DNA from: Paracoccus pantotrophus
GTDB lineage: Bacteria > Pseudomonadota > Alphaproteobacteria > Rhodobacterales > Rhodobacteraceae
Reading direction: 5' to 3'
Length of the DNA stretch: 64,000 nt
NCBI RefSeq assembly: GCF_008824185.1
Contig: NZ_CP044423.1
Span: forward strand, 261,501 to 325,500
The number at the start of each line of letters is the position of its first letter. Position 1 is the first letter of the stretch. Made by a program: the position numbers and the translations under genes. Positions 42,940-53,787 of this stretch are shown here, in pieces. The notes under the pieces were generated by a model that did no database searches, was not told the origin of the DNA, and saw only the letters and a list, made by a program, of their open reading frames with translations.

Positions 42940-45006
42940 TTACCCGGCCGGTTCCGGGGTGGGGCCGGAGCGCCCGGCGAGATACTGCCGCAGCAGCACC
43001 ATGCCGAGGATCGCGGCGCCGATGGCGGTGGAAACGATTTCGGGTGCGATCATCATCAGTGCCGCGGCGGGCAGCAGCATCCGCTCGACCAGCAGCAAGG
43101 GCCCCAGCATCCAGTTGGTGATCGCGGCCGACAACGCGATGATGCCCAGCACGGCGCCCGAAAAGGCCAGCAGGAAATCGGGCAGGGTGAAGGATTGCGT
43201 GACCAGCAAGAGCGAGGGCGAGAAGACGAAGACGAAAGGCACCATCGCCTTGCCCATGGACAGCCGGAAGGCGGTGTTGCCGGCCTTGAAGCCGTTGGCC
43301 CCGGCGATCCCGGCCCCGGCATAGGCGGCCAGTGCCACCGGCGGGGTCACGTCGGCCAGCACGCCGAAATAGAACACGAAGAAATGCGCCACCAGCGGCT
43401 CGATATTCATCATGCCCAGCACCGGCGCGGCGACGGCGACCATGATGATGTAATTCGCCGTCGTCGGCACGCCGCAGCCCATCAGCACGCAGACCACCGC
43501 GGTCATCAGCAGCGTGAACAGCAGCGTCAGCGTCTGGATGCTGAGCAGCTCGAAGGGCAGCACCGCCAGCAGGCCATGGAAGGAGGTGGCCCAGTCCTGC
43601 GCCACGCTGGTGACCATGAAGGCGATCTTGAAGCCGACGCCGGTCAGGGTCACGACGCCGATCACCACCCCGACCAGCGCCGCGGCCGCGGTCACGGCCA
43701 GCGATTGCCGGGCGCCGGCGACGAAGCCCTCATAGATGCCGGCGGCGGTTTCCTTGACGCCCTCGATGGCGCCCGACGCCATCACCCGCTGGATCAGATA
43801 AACCGCCATGCAGGCGGTGATGGCCCAGAAGGCCGACAGGAAGGGCGTGCGGCCCGACATCAGCATCCAGACCAGCAGGACCAGCGGAAAGACCGACAGC
43901 CAGCCCTCGCGCAGCACCTTGCCGGCCTTGGGCAGCTCCTCGGCGCGCAGGCCGCGGATGCCCAGCCGCTTGGCTTCCAGGTGGACCTGGACCAGCACGC
44001 CGAAGAAATGCATGAAGGCGGGCACCACGGCGGCGATCAGGATGGTGCGCAGGGGGATGCCCAGGTATTCGACCATCAGGAAGGCGACGGCGCCCATCAC
44101 CGGCGGCGTGATCTGCCCGCCGGTCGAGGAGGCGGCCTCGACCGCGGCGGCGAAATGGCGCTTGAAGCCGATCTTGATCATCGCCGGGATGGTCAGCGCC
44201 CCGGTGGTCACGGTATTGGCGATCGACGAGCCCGAGATCGTGCCCAGCATGGCCGAGGACACCACCGAGACCTTGGCCGGCCCGCCGGCGAAGCGGCCGG
44301 TCAGCGCGGTGGCCAGGTCGATGAACAGCTGCCCCAGGCCGATCTTCTGCGCCATCACCCCGAACAGCACGAAATGGAACACATAGGTGGCGATCACCCC
44401 CAGCGCGGTGCCGTAGATGCCCTGCGAGGTCAGGTAGAGATGGTTGACGATATTGGCCCAGTCCGCTCCGGGATGCACCAGGATGCCCGGCATCGACTTG
44501 CCGAAATAGGCATAGGCGATGAACAGCGCCGCGATGACCGGCAGCGGCCAGCCCATTGAGCGGCGCACCGCCTCCATCAGCACGACCAGCAGCACCGTGC
44601 CCATGGCGATGTCGATCGCCAGCGGGTTGCCGACGCGGAATTGCAGCTGGGCATAGATCCACGGCACGTAGAAGGCGCTGACCGCGCCGCCGATGGCCAA
44701 GAGCCAGTCCGTCACCGGCACGCCGAGGATGGCGAAGCCGTCGGTCCTGTGGCGGTTGCGCGCCAGGAACGAGAAGCTGAGATAGACGATGAACAGCGAC
44801 ACGCCCATGTGCAGCCCGCGATGCGTGGTCGCGCGCGGGATGCCGAAGCCGGCCGTATAATAGTGATAGGCCGCAAGCAGGAACAGGACGATCCCCGACA
44901 GCACGGCGATGGGGCGCGTCACGGTGCGGAAACGCGCCTCGGGATCGTATTCCTCTTCCAGGGCGCGAAGCTCGTCGTCGGTAAGCGGGCGGGTTGGCTC
45001 GGTCAT
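42940..45006 (-). CDS. TRAP-TAXI transporter, fused permease subunits (DctQM)
   Basis: A 688-residue membrane protein in which the small 4-helix and large 12-13-helix TRAP subunits are joined, with a C-terminal DUF3394-like end. Hallmarks are LGTISGSSIANTVTTGALTIP, STGGQITPPVMGAVAFLM and VLMGCGVPTTANYIIM. It works with the TAXI binding protein encoded upstream to import an organic acid or amino acid by sodium coupling. It starts 83 bases after the binding protein gene, across a strong hairpin at 45036-45070. Confidence 0.94.
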   Translation of the reverse strand: MTEPTRPLTDDELRALEEEYDPEARFRTVTRPIAVLSGIVLFLLAAYHYYTAGFGIPRATTHRGLHMGVSLFIVYLSFSFLARNRHRTDGFAILGVPVTDWLLAIGGAVSAFYVPWIYAQLQFRVGNPLAIDIAMGTVLLVVLMEAVRRSMGWPLPVIAALFIAYAYFGKSMPGILVHPGADWANIVNHLYLTSQGIYGTALGVIATYVFHFVLFGVMAQKIGLGQLFIDLATALTGRFAGGPAKVSVVSSAMLGTISGSSIANTVTTGALTIPAMIKIGFKRHFAAAVEAASSTGGQITPPVMGAVAFLMVEYLGIPLRTILIAAVVPAFMHFFGVLVQVHLEAKRLGIRGLRAEELPKAGKVLREGWLSVFPLVLLVWMLMSGRTPFLSAFWAITACMAVYLIQRVMASGAIEGVKETAAGIYEGFVAGARQSLAVTAAAALVGVVIGVVTLTGVGFKIAFMVTSVAQDWATSFHGLLAVLPFELLSIQTLTLLFTLLMTAVVCVLMGCGVPTTANYIIMVAVAAPVLGMMNIEPLVAHFFVFYFGVLADVTPPVALAAYAGAGIAGANGFKAGNTAFRLSMGKAMVPFVFVFSPSLLLVTQSFTLPDFLLAFSGAVLGIIALSAAITNWMLGPLLLVERMLLPAAALMMIAPEIVSTAIGAAILGMVLLRQYLAGRSGPTPEPAG

Positions 45007-45035
45007 GCGGTTTTCCTGCCGTTCGGTTCAGGGGC

Positions 45036-45070
45036 AAAGGACGCGGACCGGGGGGCCGGCCGCGTCCTTT
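45036..45070 (-). terminator. Intercistronic hairpin between TRAP genes
   Basis: AAAGGACGCGG pairs perfectly with CCGCGTCCTTT (11 bp) around a GC-rich loop, between the binding protein gene and the permease gene. No T-run follows on the minus strand. It most likely protects the binding protein mRNA and lowers permease expression rather than ending transcription fully. Confidence 0.65.
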
Positions 45071-45089
45071 CGTCAGCTTGCGGCCAGGC

Positions 45090-46088
45090 TCATTCGAGCT
45101 TGCCGGCCTCCTTGTAGAAACGCTCGGCGCCCGGATGGAAGGGGATGCCCGCGCCCTCGGTCGCATTGTCCAGCGTGATCAGCTTGCCCTTGGCATGGCC
45201 GGCGGCGAACAGCTTTTGCGTATTCTCGTTGTAAAGCGCCTGGGTGATGCCGTGGATCAGCTCCTCGGGCTGGTCGGCGCTGGTCACCAGCTGCGCCCCG
45301 ACCGAGATCGTGGCGACATCGGCATCCTGGCCTTCGTAGGTGCCGGCCGGCACGGTATCGGCGGCGAAGAAGGTGTAGGTTTCGCGCAGCTTGTCGACCT
45401 CGGCGCCGGTGATCGGCACCAGCACCACGTCATGCTGGCTGGCCAGCTCGGCGATGGCGCCGGCCGGATAGCCGCCGACGAAGAAGAAGGCATCCATGGC
45501 GCCGTCGCGCATCCGGTCGGCCGCCTGGTCGGGCTTGAGATATTCGGGCCGGATGTCGGATTCCGACAGGCCGAAGGCCTCGAGGATGATCTTGGCATCG
45601 ACCAGCGTGCCCGAGCCCGGCTCGTCCAGCGACACCCGCTTGCCCTTGAGGTCGGCGACCGAGGCGATGCCGGCATCGGCCCGCGCGACCAGGTGGATGC
45701 TTTCGGGATAGAGGTTGGCGATCAGCCGCAGTTTCTCGACCGCCGGCTGGCCTTCCCACAGCCCGGTGCCGGTCTGCGCCCAATAGGCGACGTCGGACTG
45801 GCTGAAGCCCGCCTCCATCGCGCCGCCGTTGATGGCGTTCACGTTGCCGACCGAGCCGTTCGAGGCCACTGCCGTCGCCACCAGCCCCGGCACCCCGCAG
45901 GAGCCGCCATCCTCGCAGGCGCGCGAGCCGGGCGGGTTCGAGATCGCATTCGCGATCAGCCCGCCGATCGGGTAATAGGTGCCCGCCGTGCCGCCGGTGC
46001 CGATGCGGAAGAACGACATCTCCTGCGCCGCCGCGGCCTGGCCGAAGGCGGCGATGGCGAAGGCTGCGACGATTGTCCTGAGTCTCAT
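45090..46088 (-). CDS. TRAP-TAXI periplasmic substrate-binding protein
   Basis: A 332-residue exported protein with a signal peptide (MRLRTIVAAFAIAAFGQAAAAQ). The TAXI-family signature FFRIGTGGTAGTYYPIGGLIANAI follows, with later GMDAFFFVGGYPAGAI-like and KGKRVSLDEPGSGT blocks. A Cys pair (CEDGGSCGVPG) near residue 58 may form a disulfide. It delivers substrate to the fused permease downstream. TAXI ligands known so far include glutamate/glutamine-like compounds; the ligand here is not predictable. Confidence 0.93.
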   Translation of the reverse strand: MRLRTIVAAFAIAAFGQAAAAQEMSFFRIGTGGTAGTYYPIGGLIANAISNPPGSRACEDGGSCGVPGLVATAVASNGSVGNVNAINGGAMEAGFSQSDVAYWAQTGTGLWEGQPAVEKLRLIANLYPESIHLVARADAGIASVADLKGKRVSLDEPGSGTLVDAKIILEAFGLSESDIRPEYLKPDQAADRMRDGAMDAFFFVGGYPAGAIAELASQHDVVLVPITGAEVDKLRETYTFFAADTVPAGTYEGQDADVATISVGAQLVTSADQPEELIHGITQALYNENTQKLFAAGHAKGKLITLDNATEGAGIPFHPGAERFYKEAGKLE

Positions 46089-46336
46089 GGCATGTCTCCG
46101 TTTTCCTCGTGGTCCGGGCCGAGGCTAGGCAGAGCCGGCACGCAAGGCAACCGCTGGATGCGCGAAGATGCGCCGCTCCCGCGACGTCTCGGCCCCCGGC
46201 TCCCGGTTTTTTGGGGGGCGGTTTTCGCGGGCCTGGCTGGCGGCGGTGGCGGGCGGATCTGTTCTTCCGGTGCCGGCGCCGTCTTGATATGGGGCCGATT
46301 CCCGCCTAGCACCCGGCCGGAGCAGAAAGGCGGAAC

Positions 46337-47851
46337 ATGTCTGACAAGGATTTCGAGCCGCGGCACCTGGAGACGCTGGACCGCGATCTCGGCCGCTTCG
46401 CGCATATCGAGGCGGCCACGGCCTATATCGCCCGGCCGCTGGTGGCGCCGGGGATCGGCCTGGTCTTCGTCATCCTGGCCGGGCTGGCCGCGGCGGTGCT
46501 GCTGGGGCAGAGCGGCGAGACGCTGATCGTGGTCACGGCGGCGGTGTTCGGCGCCTATATGGCGCTCAATATCGGCGCCAATGACGTGGCCAACAATATG
46601 GGCCCGGCGGTGGGGGCCAATGCGCTCAGCATGGGCGGGGCCATCGTGATCGCGGCGGTCTTCGAAAGCGCCGGCGCGCTGATCGCCGGGGCCGACGTGG
46701 TCTCGACCGTGGCCAAGGGCATCGTCGCGCCCGAGGCGCTGGACACGTCCGCGACCTTCGTCTGGGCGATGATGGCGGCGCTGCTGGCCTCGGCGCTGTG
46801 GGTGAACCTGGCGACCTGGATCGGGGCGCCGGTCTCGACCACGCATGCCGTGGTGGGCGGGGTCATGGGCGCGGGCATGGCCGGGGCCGGCCTCGGCGCG
46901 GTCAGCTGGGAGCAGATGGCGGCGATCGCGGCCAGCTGGGTGGTCTCGCCGCTGCTGGGCGGCGTGGTGGCGGCGGGCTTTCTGTGGTTCATCAAGAGCC
47001 GCATCATCTATCGCGAGGACAAGATCGCGGCGGCCCGGATCTGGGTGCCGGTTCTGGTCGGCATCATGGCGGGCACCTTTGCCGCCTATCTGGTGATGAA
47101 GGGGCTCAGGCAGCTGGTCGATATCTCGATGGGGGCGGCGCTGCTTCTGGGCCTTCTGGTGGGGCTGGGCTGCTGGCTGGCGATGATCCCGGTGACGCGG
47201 CGGCAGTCCGCGGGGCTGGAGAACCGCAACAAGTCGCTGAAGGTGCTGTTCGGCATCCCGCTGGTCGCCTCGGCGGCGCTGCTGAGCTTTGCGCATGGCG
47301 CCAATGACGTGGCCAATGCGGTCGGCCCGCTGGCGGCCATCGTGCAGGCGGTGCAGACCGGCGATTTCAGCGGCGAGGTGACCATTCCGCTGTGGGTGAT
47401 GCTGATCGGCGCCTTCGGGATCAGCTTCGGGCTGAGCCTGTTCGGGCCCAGGCTGATCCGCATGGTCGGCAGCGAGATCACCCGGCTCAACCCGATGCGG
47501 GCCTATTGCGTGGCGCTGTCGGCGGCGATCACGGTCATCCTGGCCAGCGCGCTGGGGCTGCCGGTCAGCTCGACCCATATCGCGGTGGGCGCGATCTTCG
47601 GCGTGGGCTTTTTCCGCGAATGGGATGCCGAGCGGCGGCTGAGGCAGGCCCGCATGGCCGTTCCCCGGCCCGCCGACCTGCCCGCCGCCGATCTGCCCCC
47701 CGCCGACCTGCCCCCCGACGAGCGCCGGCGCCGCAAGCTGGTGCGCCGGCTGCACGTGCTGACCATCGCCGCCGCCTGGGTCGTCACCGTCCCCGCCGCG
47801 GCAATGCTCTCGGCCATCCTCTTCCTCGTCCTGCGCCAGATCGCAGCCTGA
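46337..47851 (+). CDS. PiT-family inorganic phosphate transporter
   Basis: A 504-residue membrane protein. It has the two PiT signature repeats: AYMALNIGANDVANNMGPAVG in the first half and LLSFAHGANDVANAVGPLAA in the second. The second conserved pair is APVSTTHAVVGGVMG and LPVSSTHIAVGAIFG. About ten membrane segments are seen. It imports phosphate (as metal-phosphate or with sodium). The cytoplasmic loop near residue 450 carries the short repeat ADLPAADLPPADLPPDE. No regulator such as PhoU or DUF47 is adjacent. Confidence 0.93.
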   Translation: MSDKDFEPRHLETLDRDLGRFAHIEAATAYIARPLVAPGIGLVFVILAGLAAAVLLGQSGETLIVVTAAVFGAYMALNIGANDVANNMGPAVGANALSMGGAIVIAAVFESAGALIAGADVVSTVAKGIVAPEALDTSATFVWAMMAALLASALWVNLATWIGAPVSTTHAVVGGVMGAGMAGAGLGAVSWEQMAAIAASWVVSPLLGGVVAAGFLWFIKSRIIYREDKIAAARIWVPVLVGIMAGTFAAYLVMKGLRQLVDISMGAALLLGLLVGLGCWLAMIPVTRRQSAGLENRNKSLKVLFGIPLVASAALLSFAHGANDVANAVGPLAAIVQAVQTGDFSGEVTIPLWVMLIGAFGISFGLSLFGPRLIRMVGSEITRLNPMRAYCVALSAAITVILASALGLPVSSTHIAVGAIFGVGFFREWDAERRLRQARMAVPRPADLPAADLPPADLPPDERRRRKLVRRLHVLTIAAAWVVTVPAAAMLSAILFLVLRQIAA

Positions 47852-47965
47852 TACCCCCGACAACAAAGACCAATCAGCAGAAGAACAGAAAGGGGCAGCG
47901 CAGGGAAAGGCGGACCGGAATTGCTCAGGGGAAACGGAAAATCGCTTCTGGCTGCTGGGGGCTCC

Positions 47966-48148
47966 TTAACGCAACAGCCAATAGAGCAGCCCCATGCCGG
48001 AGGCATATGCCAATATCAGCAGCAGGATATTCCTGACGGCCTGCCTGCGGGAGGTCGTTATCCTGATCGGCTTTATTTCAAGGCTGTCGAGGTCGTTTCG
48101 GCCTGCGCCTTTTTTGCTCTTGATGCCTGGGTCTTTATTCTGGCTCAT
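47966..48148 (-). CDS. Small hypothetical tail-anchored membrane protein
   Basis: A possible 60-residue protein starting MSQNKDPGIKSKKGAG and ending in one hydrophobic helix (NILLLILAYASGMGLLYWLL). The hydrophilic head has many Lys and Arg and would remain in the cytoplasm. It overlaps the end of the upstream small gene by 14 bases. There is no family match and the ribosome binding site is weak. The surrounding 1 kb is lower in GC than the rest of the window, which hints at acquired DNA. Confidence 0.4.
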   Translation of the reverse strand: MSQNKDPGIKSKKGAGRNDLDSLEIKPIRITTSRRQAVRNILLLILAYASGMGLLYWLLR

Positions 48149-48431
48149 GTCCCGACCTGTAGGCTGCTTCATGCATGCGGCGCGGTGATGCGGTATTGCC
48201 CTTTGGCGCACAAATTTGCTCTATCCCGGCTTCCTGGCCTTTCGTGCCGGGGTTTGCATCGCTGGCAGGATGGCTTTGGGGCAAGGCTCTGCGATTTCCG
48301 CGCAAGAGAATTTTCAGCGAGCCGCTTTCACGCAGCAAGGCGACGGCAAACCGGACCTCGTCAATGGGCAGTCCCGTTCTGATGGATATGTCTTCGATGC
48401 CATAACCTTCTTTCAGCATTTGGCCGATCAT
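48135..48431 (-). CDS. Small helix-turn-helix-like hypothetical protein
   Basis: About 98 residues from ATG 48431. The first 40 residues look like a DNA-binding helix-turn-helix (MLKEGYGIEDISIRTGLPIDEVRF, given here in part as EDISIRTGLPIDEVRF), followed by VALLRESGSLKILL. The C-terminal half (from about residue 50) is polar and featureless. I do not recognise the family. Evidence is the ordered N-terminal domain and codon use; the C-terminal end is uncertain. Confidence 0.45.
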   Translation of the reverse strand: MIGQMLKEGYGIEDISIRTGLPIDEVRFAVALLRESGSLKILLRGNRRALPQSHPASDANPGTKGQEAGIEQICAPKGNTASPRRMHEAAYRSGHEPE

Positions 48432-48809
48432 TGGACGATTGCCCCCTTTCCCGGGTTCGAAATGCAATCGGCAGTCAGCAGCTCGCGGCCGAGGGGTGCC
48501 AAAGCCTCCGATGATCCGGGCTCCGTTGCCCTGTCGGGAAATTCATCACGGACATCGCAAGTCTTGCTGCGAGTATGTGCCTGCATCGCACATCTCCTGT
48601 CAGAAACGGGTTCAACCAGTCTCCGTAATCAGGGAGGAAGTCCCTGGGCGCACGCAGCACACGCCTTGCTGACAAGATAGCGATGCCGCCGGGTGGATCA
48701 AGGGGCAGGGGGCAAAACCAGGCCATAAGCCTTACCCGTGATCGCTCCGTGCGACGGATTCCCGTTTCGAGCGGACATCCCGCGGCGGCCGACCACATCT
48801 GGTTGCCGG
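48432..48809. other. Stretch with no recognised gene
   Basis: About 378 bases between the small HTH-like gene and the lactate permease relic. Frames here are short and look random on both strands, and GC is lower than in neighbouring genes. Probably decayed DNA. Confidence 0.45.
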
Positions 48810-49127
48810 TCAGCCCGCCCTGCACCACGGAATAGCCATGGGGATCAGGGTCTCGCGGATGATCGCGTGCTTGCGGTCGGCCAGCTCGACGGTGCCCGCG
48901 CCCGCCGCCCCCAGGCCGATCTGCTCGGCGGTCGAGAACTGGAACAGCGAGAACATCATGTTGCTGACCGTGTTCGAGCCGGCGACGAAGGCGCCCATGG
49001 CCCTGATCAGCGGCGCGAATATCGGCCAGGCATCGCCCACCACGGACGAGACACCCTGCGCCAGCACGATGGGCAGGCTGGCATGGCTGTCCGAGGCCGA
49101 GTTCAGGAACACCTGCACCATCGGCAC
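48810..49127 (-). pseudogene. L-lactate permease (LctP) C-terminal remnant
   Basis: About 105 residues that match the end of LctP-type lactate permeases: MVQVFLNSASDSHASLPIVL, then AWPIFAPLIRAMGAFVAGS and NTVSNMMFSLFQFSTAEQIG. After that the frame jumps to a short ADRKHAIIRETLIPMA, the very end of the protein. The normal intervening membrane segment with its NMICxHN-type motif is lost. The upstream 400-odd residues are absent; only scraps remain in other frames to about 49200. Non-functional. Confidence 0.75.
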
Positions 49128-49589
49128 GGCGAGCAGCAGCGGCCGATGCGCCCGCGATCATGGTCGTGCCCATGATCTCGTCCGGCCCGGCGCGCAGATC
49201 GGCATGGCGGTGACGGGATAGGCGACCTTCGCCAGCGCCACCGGCCGCGTGAAGACCGTGGCGATGGGCCGCTGGGCCAGGGACCGGCGGGTGCCGGAGG
49301 GCGCGTTCTGCCGGCAGGCGGCGCTACCTCCTGGAGGGATCAAGCCGCCGTCGCGGACAGGAGGAGGGCTCCCAGGTCACGGTGCCGACCGGCGTGTAAA
49401 ATATTTACATTCCAGATATGCTCGTTGTCAAATTATTAACAAAATTCCCTTTATAAATAAATACTTAACACGAAAGCGGCGATCTGGTTAACATTGTGCT
49501 CGAGCTTTCCCGCGGCCGCCCAGGAGGGGGCATTTCGGCATGACGCTGCGGGCAAGGGGAAATGATGCGATCGCTGTGAGGGGGGAGCC
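49128..49589 (+). promoter_or_regulatory. Upstream region of acs, AT-rich with a palindrome
   Basis: Bases 49128 to about 49340 are decayed permease sequence. From 49395 to 49500 the DNA becomes strikingly AT-rich for this genome and is the natural promoter region of acs. It holds the inverted repeat GTAAA-ATA-TTTAC at 49396-49408 and, further on, GTTAAC within TGGTTAACATTG. A GAGGGGGGAG ribosome binding site directly precedes ATG 49590. I cannot name the regulator. Confidence 0.45.
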
Positions 49590-51545
<1,956 letters not shown>

Positions 51546-51648
51546 AGACGGGCGCGGGAAATGCCTCCCCGCCCTTCCGCCGGGCGCCGGGAGGCGCAAA
51601 TCCCAAAGGCGGAGCGAGACATGTCTGAAAAGGGAGGAAACGAAGGAC

Positions 51649-51906
51649 ATGAGTGACAGACAATCGTCAAACGCATATTGGCAGGCCAATCTGAAGCTGA
51701 TCTGGCTGTGCATGATCATCTGGGCCCTGGTGTCCTATGGCTTCGGGATCGTCTTGCGGCCCTTGCTGGCGGGCATTTCGGTGGGAGGAACCGATCTGGG
51801 CTTCTGGTTCGCGCAGCAAGGCTCGATCCTGGTCTTCATCGTGCTGATCTTCTTTTATGCCTGGCGCATGAACAAGATGGACGCCGAACACGGCGTGGAG
51901 GAGTGA
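51649..51906 (+). CDS. DUF4212 small subunit of sodium/solute symporter
   Basis: An 85-residue protein with two membrane helices. It has the DUF4212 pattern YWQANLKLIWLCMIIWALVSYG, then GFWFAQQGSILVFIVLIFFY, then AWRMNKMDAEHG. These proteins are always encoded directly before VC_2705-type symporters, as here (10 bases to the next start), and probably form the small subunit. Confidence 0.93.
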   Translation: MSDRQSSNAYWQANLKLIWLCMIIWALVSYGFGIVLRPLLAGISVGGTDLGFWFAQQGSILVFIVLIFFYAWRMNKMDAEHGVEE

Positions 51907-51916
51907 GGAGCATCCC

Positions 51917-53728
51917 ATGAGCCAGTTTACCCTCAACCTCCTTGTCATCGGGGCATCCTTCGCGCTTTACATCGGCATCGCGATCTGGGCCCGCGCCGGT
52001 TCCACGGCCGAGTTCTATGCCGCCAACCGCGGCGTCAGCCCGGTCATGAACGGCATGGCCACGGCGGCCGACTGGATGTCGGCGGCCTCGTTCATCTCGA
52101 TGGCGGGCCTCATCGCCTTTACCGGCTATGACAACTCGACCTATCTGATGGGCTGGACCGGCGGCTATGTGCTGCTGGCGATGCTGCTTGCGCCCTATCT
52201 GCGCAAGTTCGGCAAGTTCACGGTGCCGGAATTCATCGGCGACCGCTTCTATTCCGGCACGGCGCGGATCATCGGCGTGATCTGCCTGCTGATCATCTCG
52301 ATCACCTATGTGATCGGCCAGATGACCGGCGTCGGCGTGACCTTCTCGCGCTATCTGGAGGTCTCCAGCTCGACCGGGCTGTGGATCGGCGCGGCGCTGG
52401 TCTTCGTCTATGCCGTTCTGGGCGGGATGAAGGGCATCACCTATACCCAGGTGGCGCAGTATATCGTGCTGATCATCGCCTATACCATCCCGGCGGTGTT
52501 CATCGCCCTGCAGCTGACCGGCCATGTGCTGCCGCAGACGGGACTGTTCGGCACGCATGACGCCTCGGGCGCCAAGTTCCTGGCCAAGCTGGACCAGGTG
52601 GTGACCGACCTGGGCTTCCGCTCCTATACCGGGCACCATAACTCGACGCTGGACATGGTACTGTTCACCATGGCGCTGATGATCGGTACCGCGGGCCTGC
52701 CGCATGTCATCATCCGCTTCTTCACCGTGCCGAAAGTGGCCGATGCGCGCAAATCGGCGGGCTGGGCGCTGGTCTTCATCGCGCTGCTCTATACCGTCGC
52801 GCCCGCGGTGGGCTCGATGTCGCGCTTCAACCTGACCGCGACCATGTGGCCGGGCGCCGAGACGGGCGAGACCTTCAGCCAGCCGGCCGTGTCGCTGGAG
52901 GACATCCAGAACCGCGAGGACTTGAACTGGATGCGCAACTGGCAGCTGACCGGCCTGCTGAACTGGGAGGACAAGAACGGCGACGGCCTGATCCAGTACT
53001 ATAACGAGGCCGGGGCGGCGAACGAGCCGCTGGCCACGGTGATCGCCGAGCAGGGCCTGCAGGGCAACGAGCTGACCACGGTGAACAACGACATCATGGT
53101 CCTGGCCAACCCGGAAATCGCCAACCTGCCGGGCTGGGTCATCGCCATCGTCGCCGCCGGCGGCCTGGCGGCGGCGCTGTCCACCGCGGCGGGCCTGTTG
53201 CTGGCGATCTCGGGCGCGGTCAGCCACGACCTGATCAAGGGCGCGATCAATCCCGGCATCAGCGAGAAGGGCGAGCTGTTCGCGGCCCGCGTCTCGATGG
53301 CGGTGTCGATCCTGGTCGCCACGATCCTGGGCCTGAACCCGCCGGGCTTTGCCGCGCAGACGGTGGCGCTGGCCTTCGGCCTGGCGGCCAGCTCGATCTT
53401 CCCGGTGCTGATGATGGGCATCTTCTCGACGCGCATGAACAAGGAAGGCGCGATCGCGGGGATGCTGGCCGGGGTCATCTCGACGCTGGTCTATATCTTC
53501 ACCTACAAGGGCTGGTTCTTCATCTCGGGGACCAACATGCTGCCCGATACCGCGGATGCCTGGCTGTTCGGCATCTCGCCGGCCTCGTTCGGCACCATCG
53601 GCGCGGTGATCAACTTCGCGGTGGCCTATCTGGTGTCCGCCGCCACCAAGGAGCCGCCCGCCGAGGTGCGCGACCTGGTCGAGTCGATCCGCGTTCCGCG
53701 CGGCGCCGGCGCGGCGCAGGCGCATTGA
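51917..53728 (+). CDS. Cation/acetate-type sodium:solute symporter (VC_2705 subfamily)
   Basis: A 603-residue SSS-family carrier with about 13 membrane segments. It shows the early motif GGVSPVMNGMATAADWMSAAS-like block (RGVSPVMNGMATAADWMSA), the helix IGTAGLPHVIIRFFTVP and the late RVSMAVSILVATILGL. Between helices, residues about 300-400 form a long loop holding DKNGDGLIQYYNE, which resembles an EF-hand calcium loop. Its position after acs and DUF4212 points to acetate or another short monocarboxylate as substrate. Related to ActP but a distinct subfamily. Confidence 0.92.
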   Translation: MSQFTLNLLVIGASFALYIGIAIWARAGSTAEFYAANRGVSPVMNGMATAADWMSAASFISMAGLIAFTGYDNSTYLMGWTGGYVLLAMLLAPYLRKFGKFTVPEFIGDRFYSGTARIIGVICLLIISITYVIGQMTGVGVTFSRYLEVSSSTGLWIGAALVFVYAVLGGMKGITYTQVAQYIVLIIAYTIPAVFIALQLTGHVLPQTGLFGTHDASGAKFLAKLDQVVTDLGFRSYTGHHNSTLDMVLFTMALMIGTAGLPHVIIRFFTVPKVADARKSAGWALVFIALLYTVAPAVGSMSRFNLTATMWPGAETGETFSQPAVSLEDIQNREDLNWMRNWQLTGLLNWEDKNGDGLIQYYNEAGAANEPLATVIAEQGLQGNELTTVNNDIMVLANPEIANLPGWVIAIVAAGGLAAALSTAAGLLLAISGAVSHDLIKGAINPGISEKGELFAARVSMAVSILVATILGLNPPGFAAQTVALAFGLAASSIFPVLMMGIFSTRMNKEGAIAGMLAGVISTLVYIFTYKGWFFISGTNMLPDTADAWLFGISPASFGTIGAVINFAVAYLVSAATKEPPAEVRDLVESIRVPRGAGAAQAH

Positions 53729-53787
53729 CGAACAGTCGCGCCCCCTCGCGGGGCGCGGCCTTTCCGCCGTTCGGCAGGGCAGGGACC

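Noticed and set aside
47640..47720. Repeat ADLPAADLPPADLPP in the PiT transporter as a mobile repeat
   Set aside because: A short proline-rich loop expansion in a cytoplasmic segment; no sign of insertion or wider repetition in the window.
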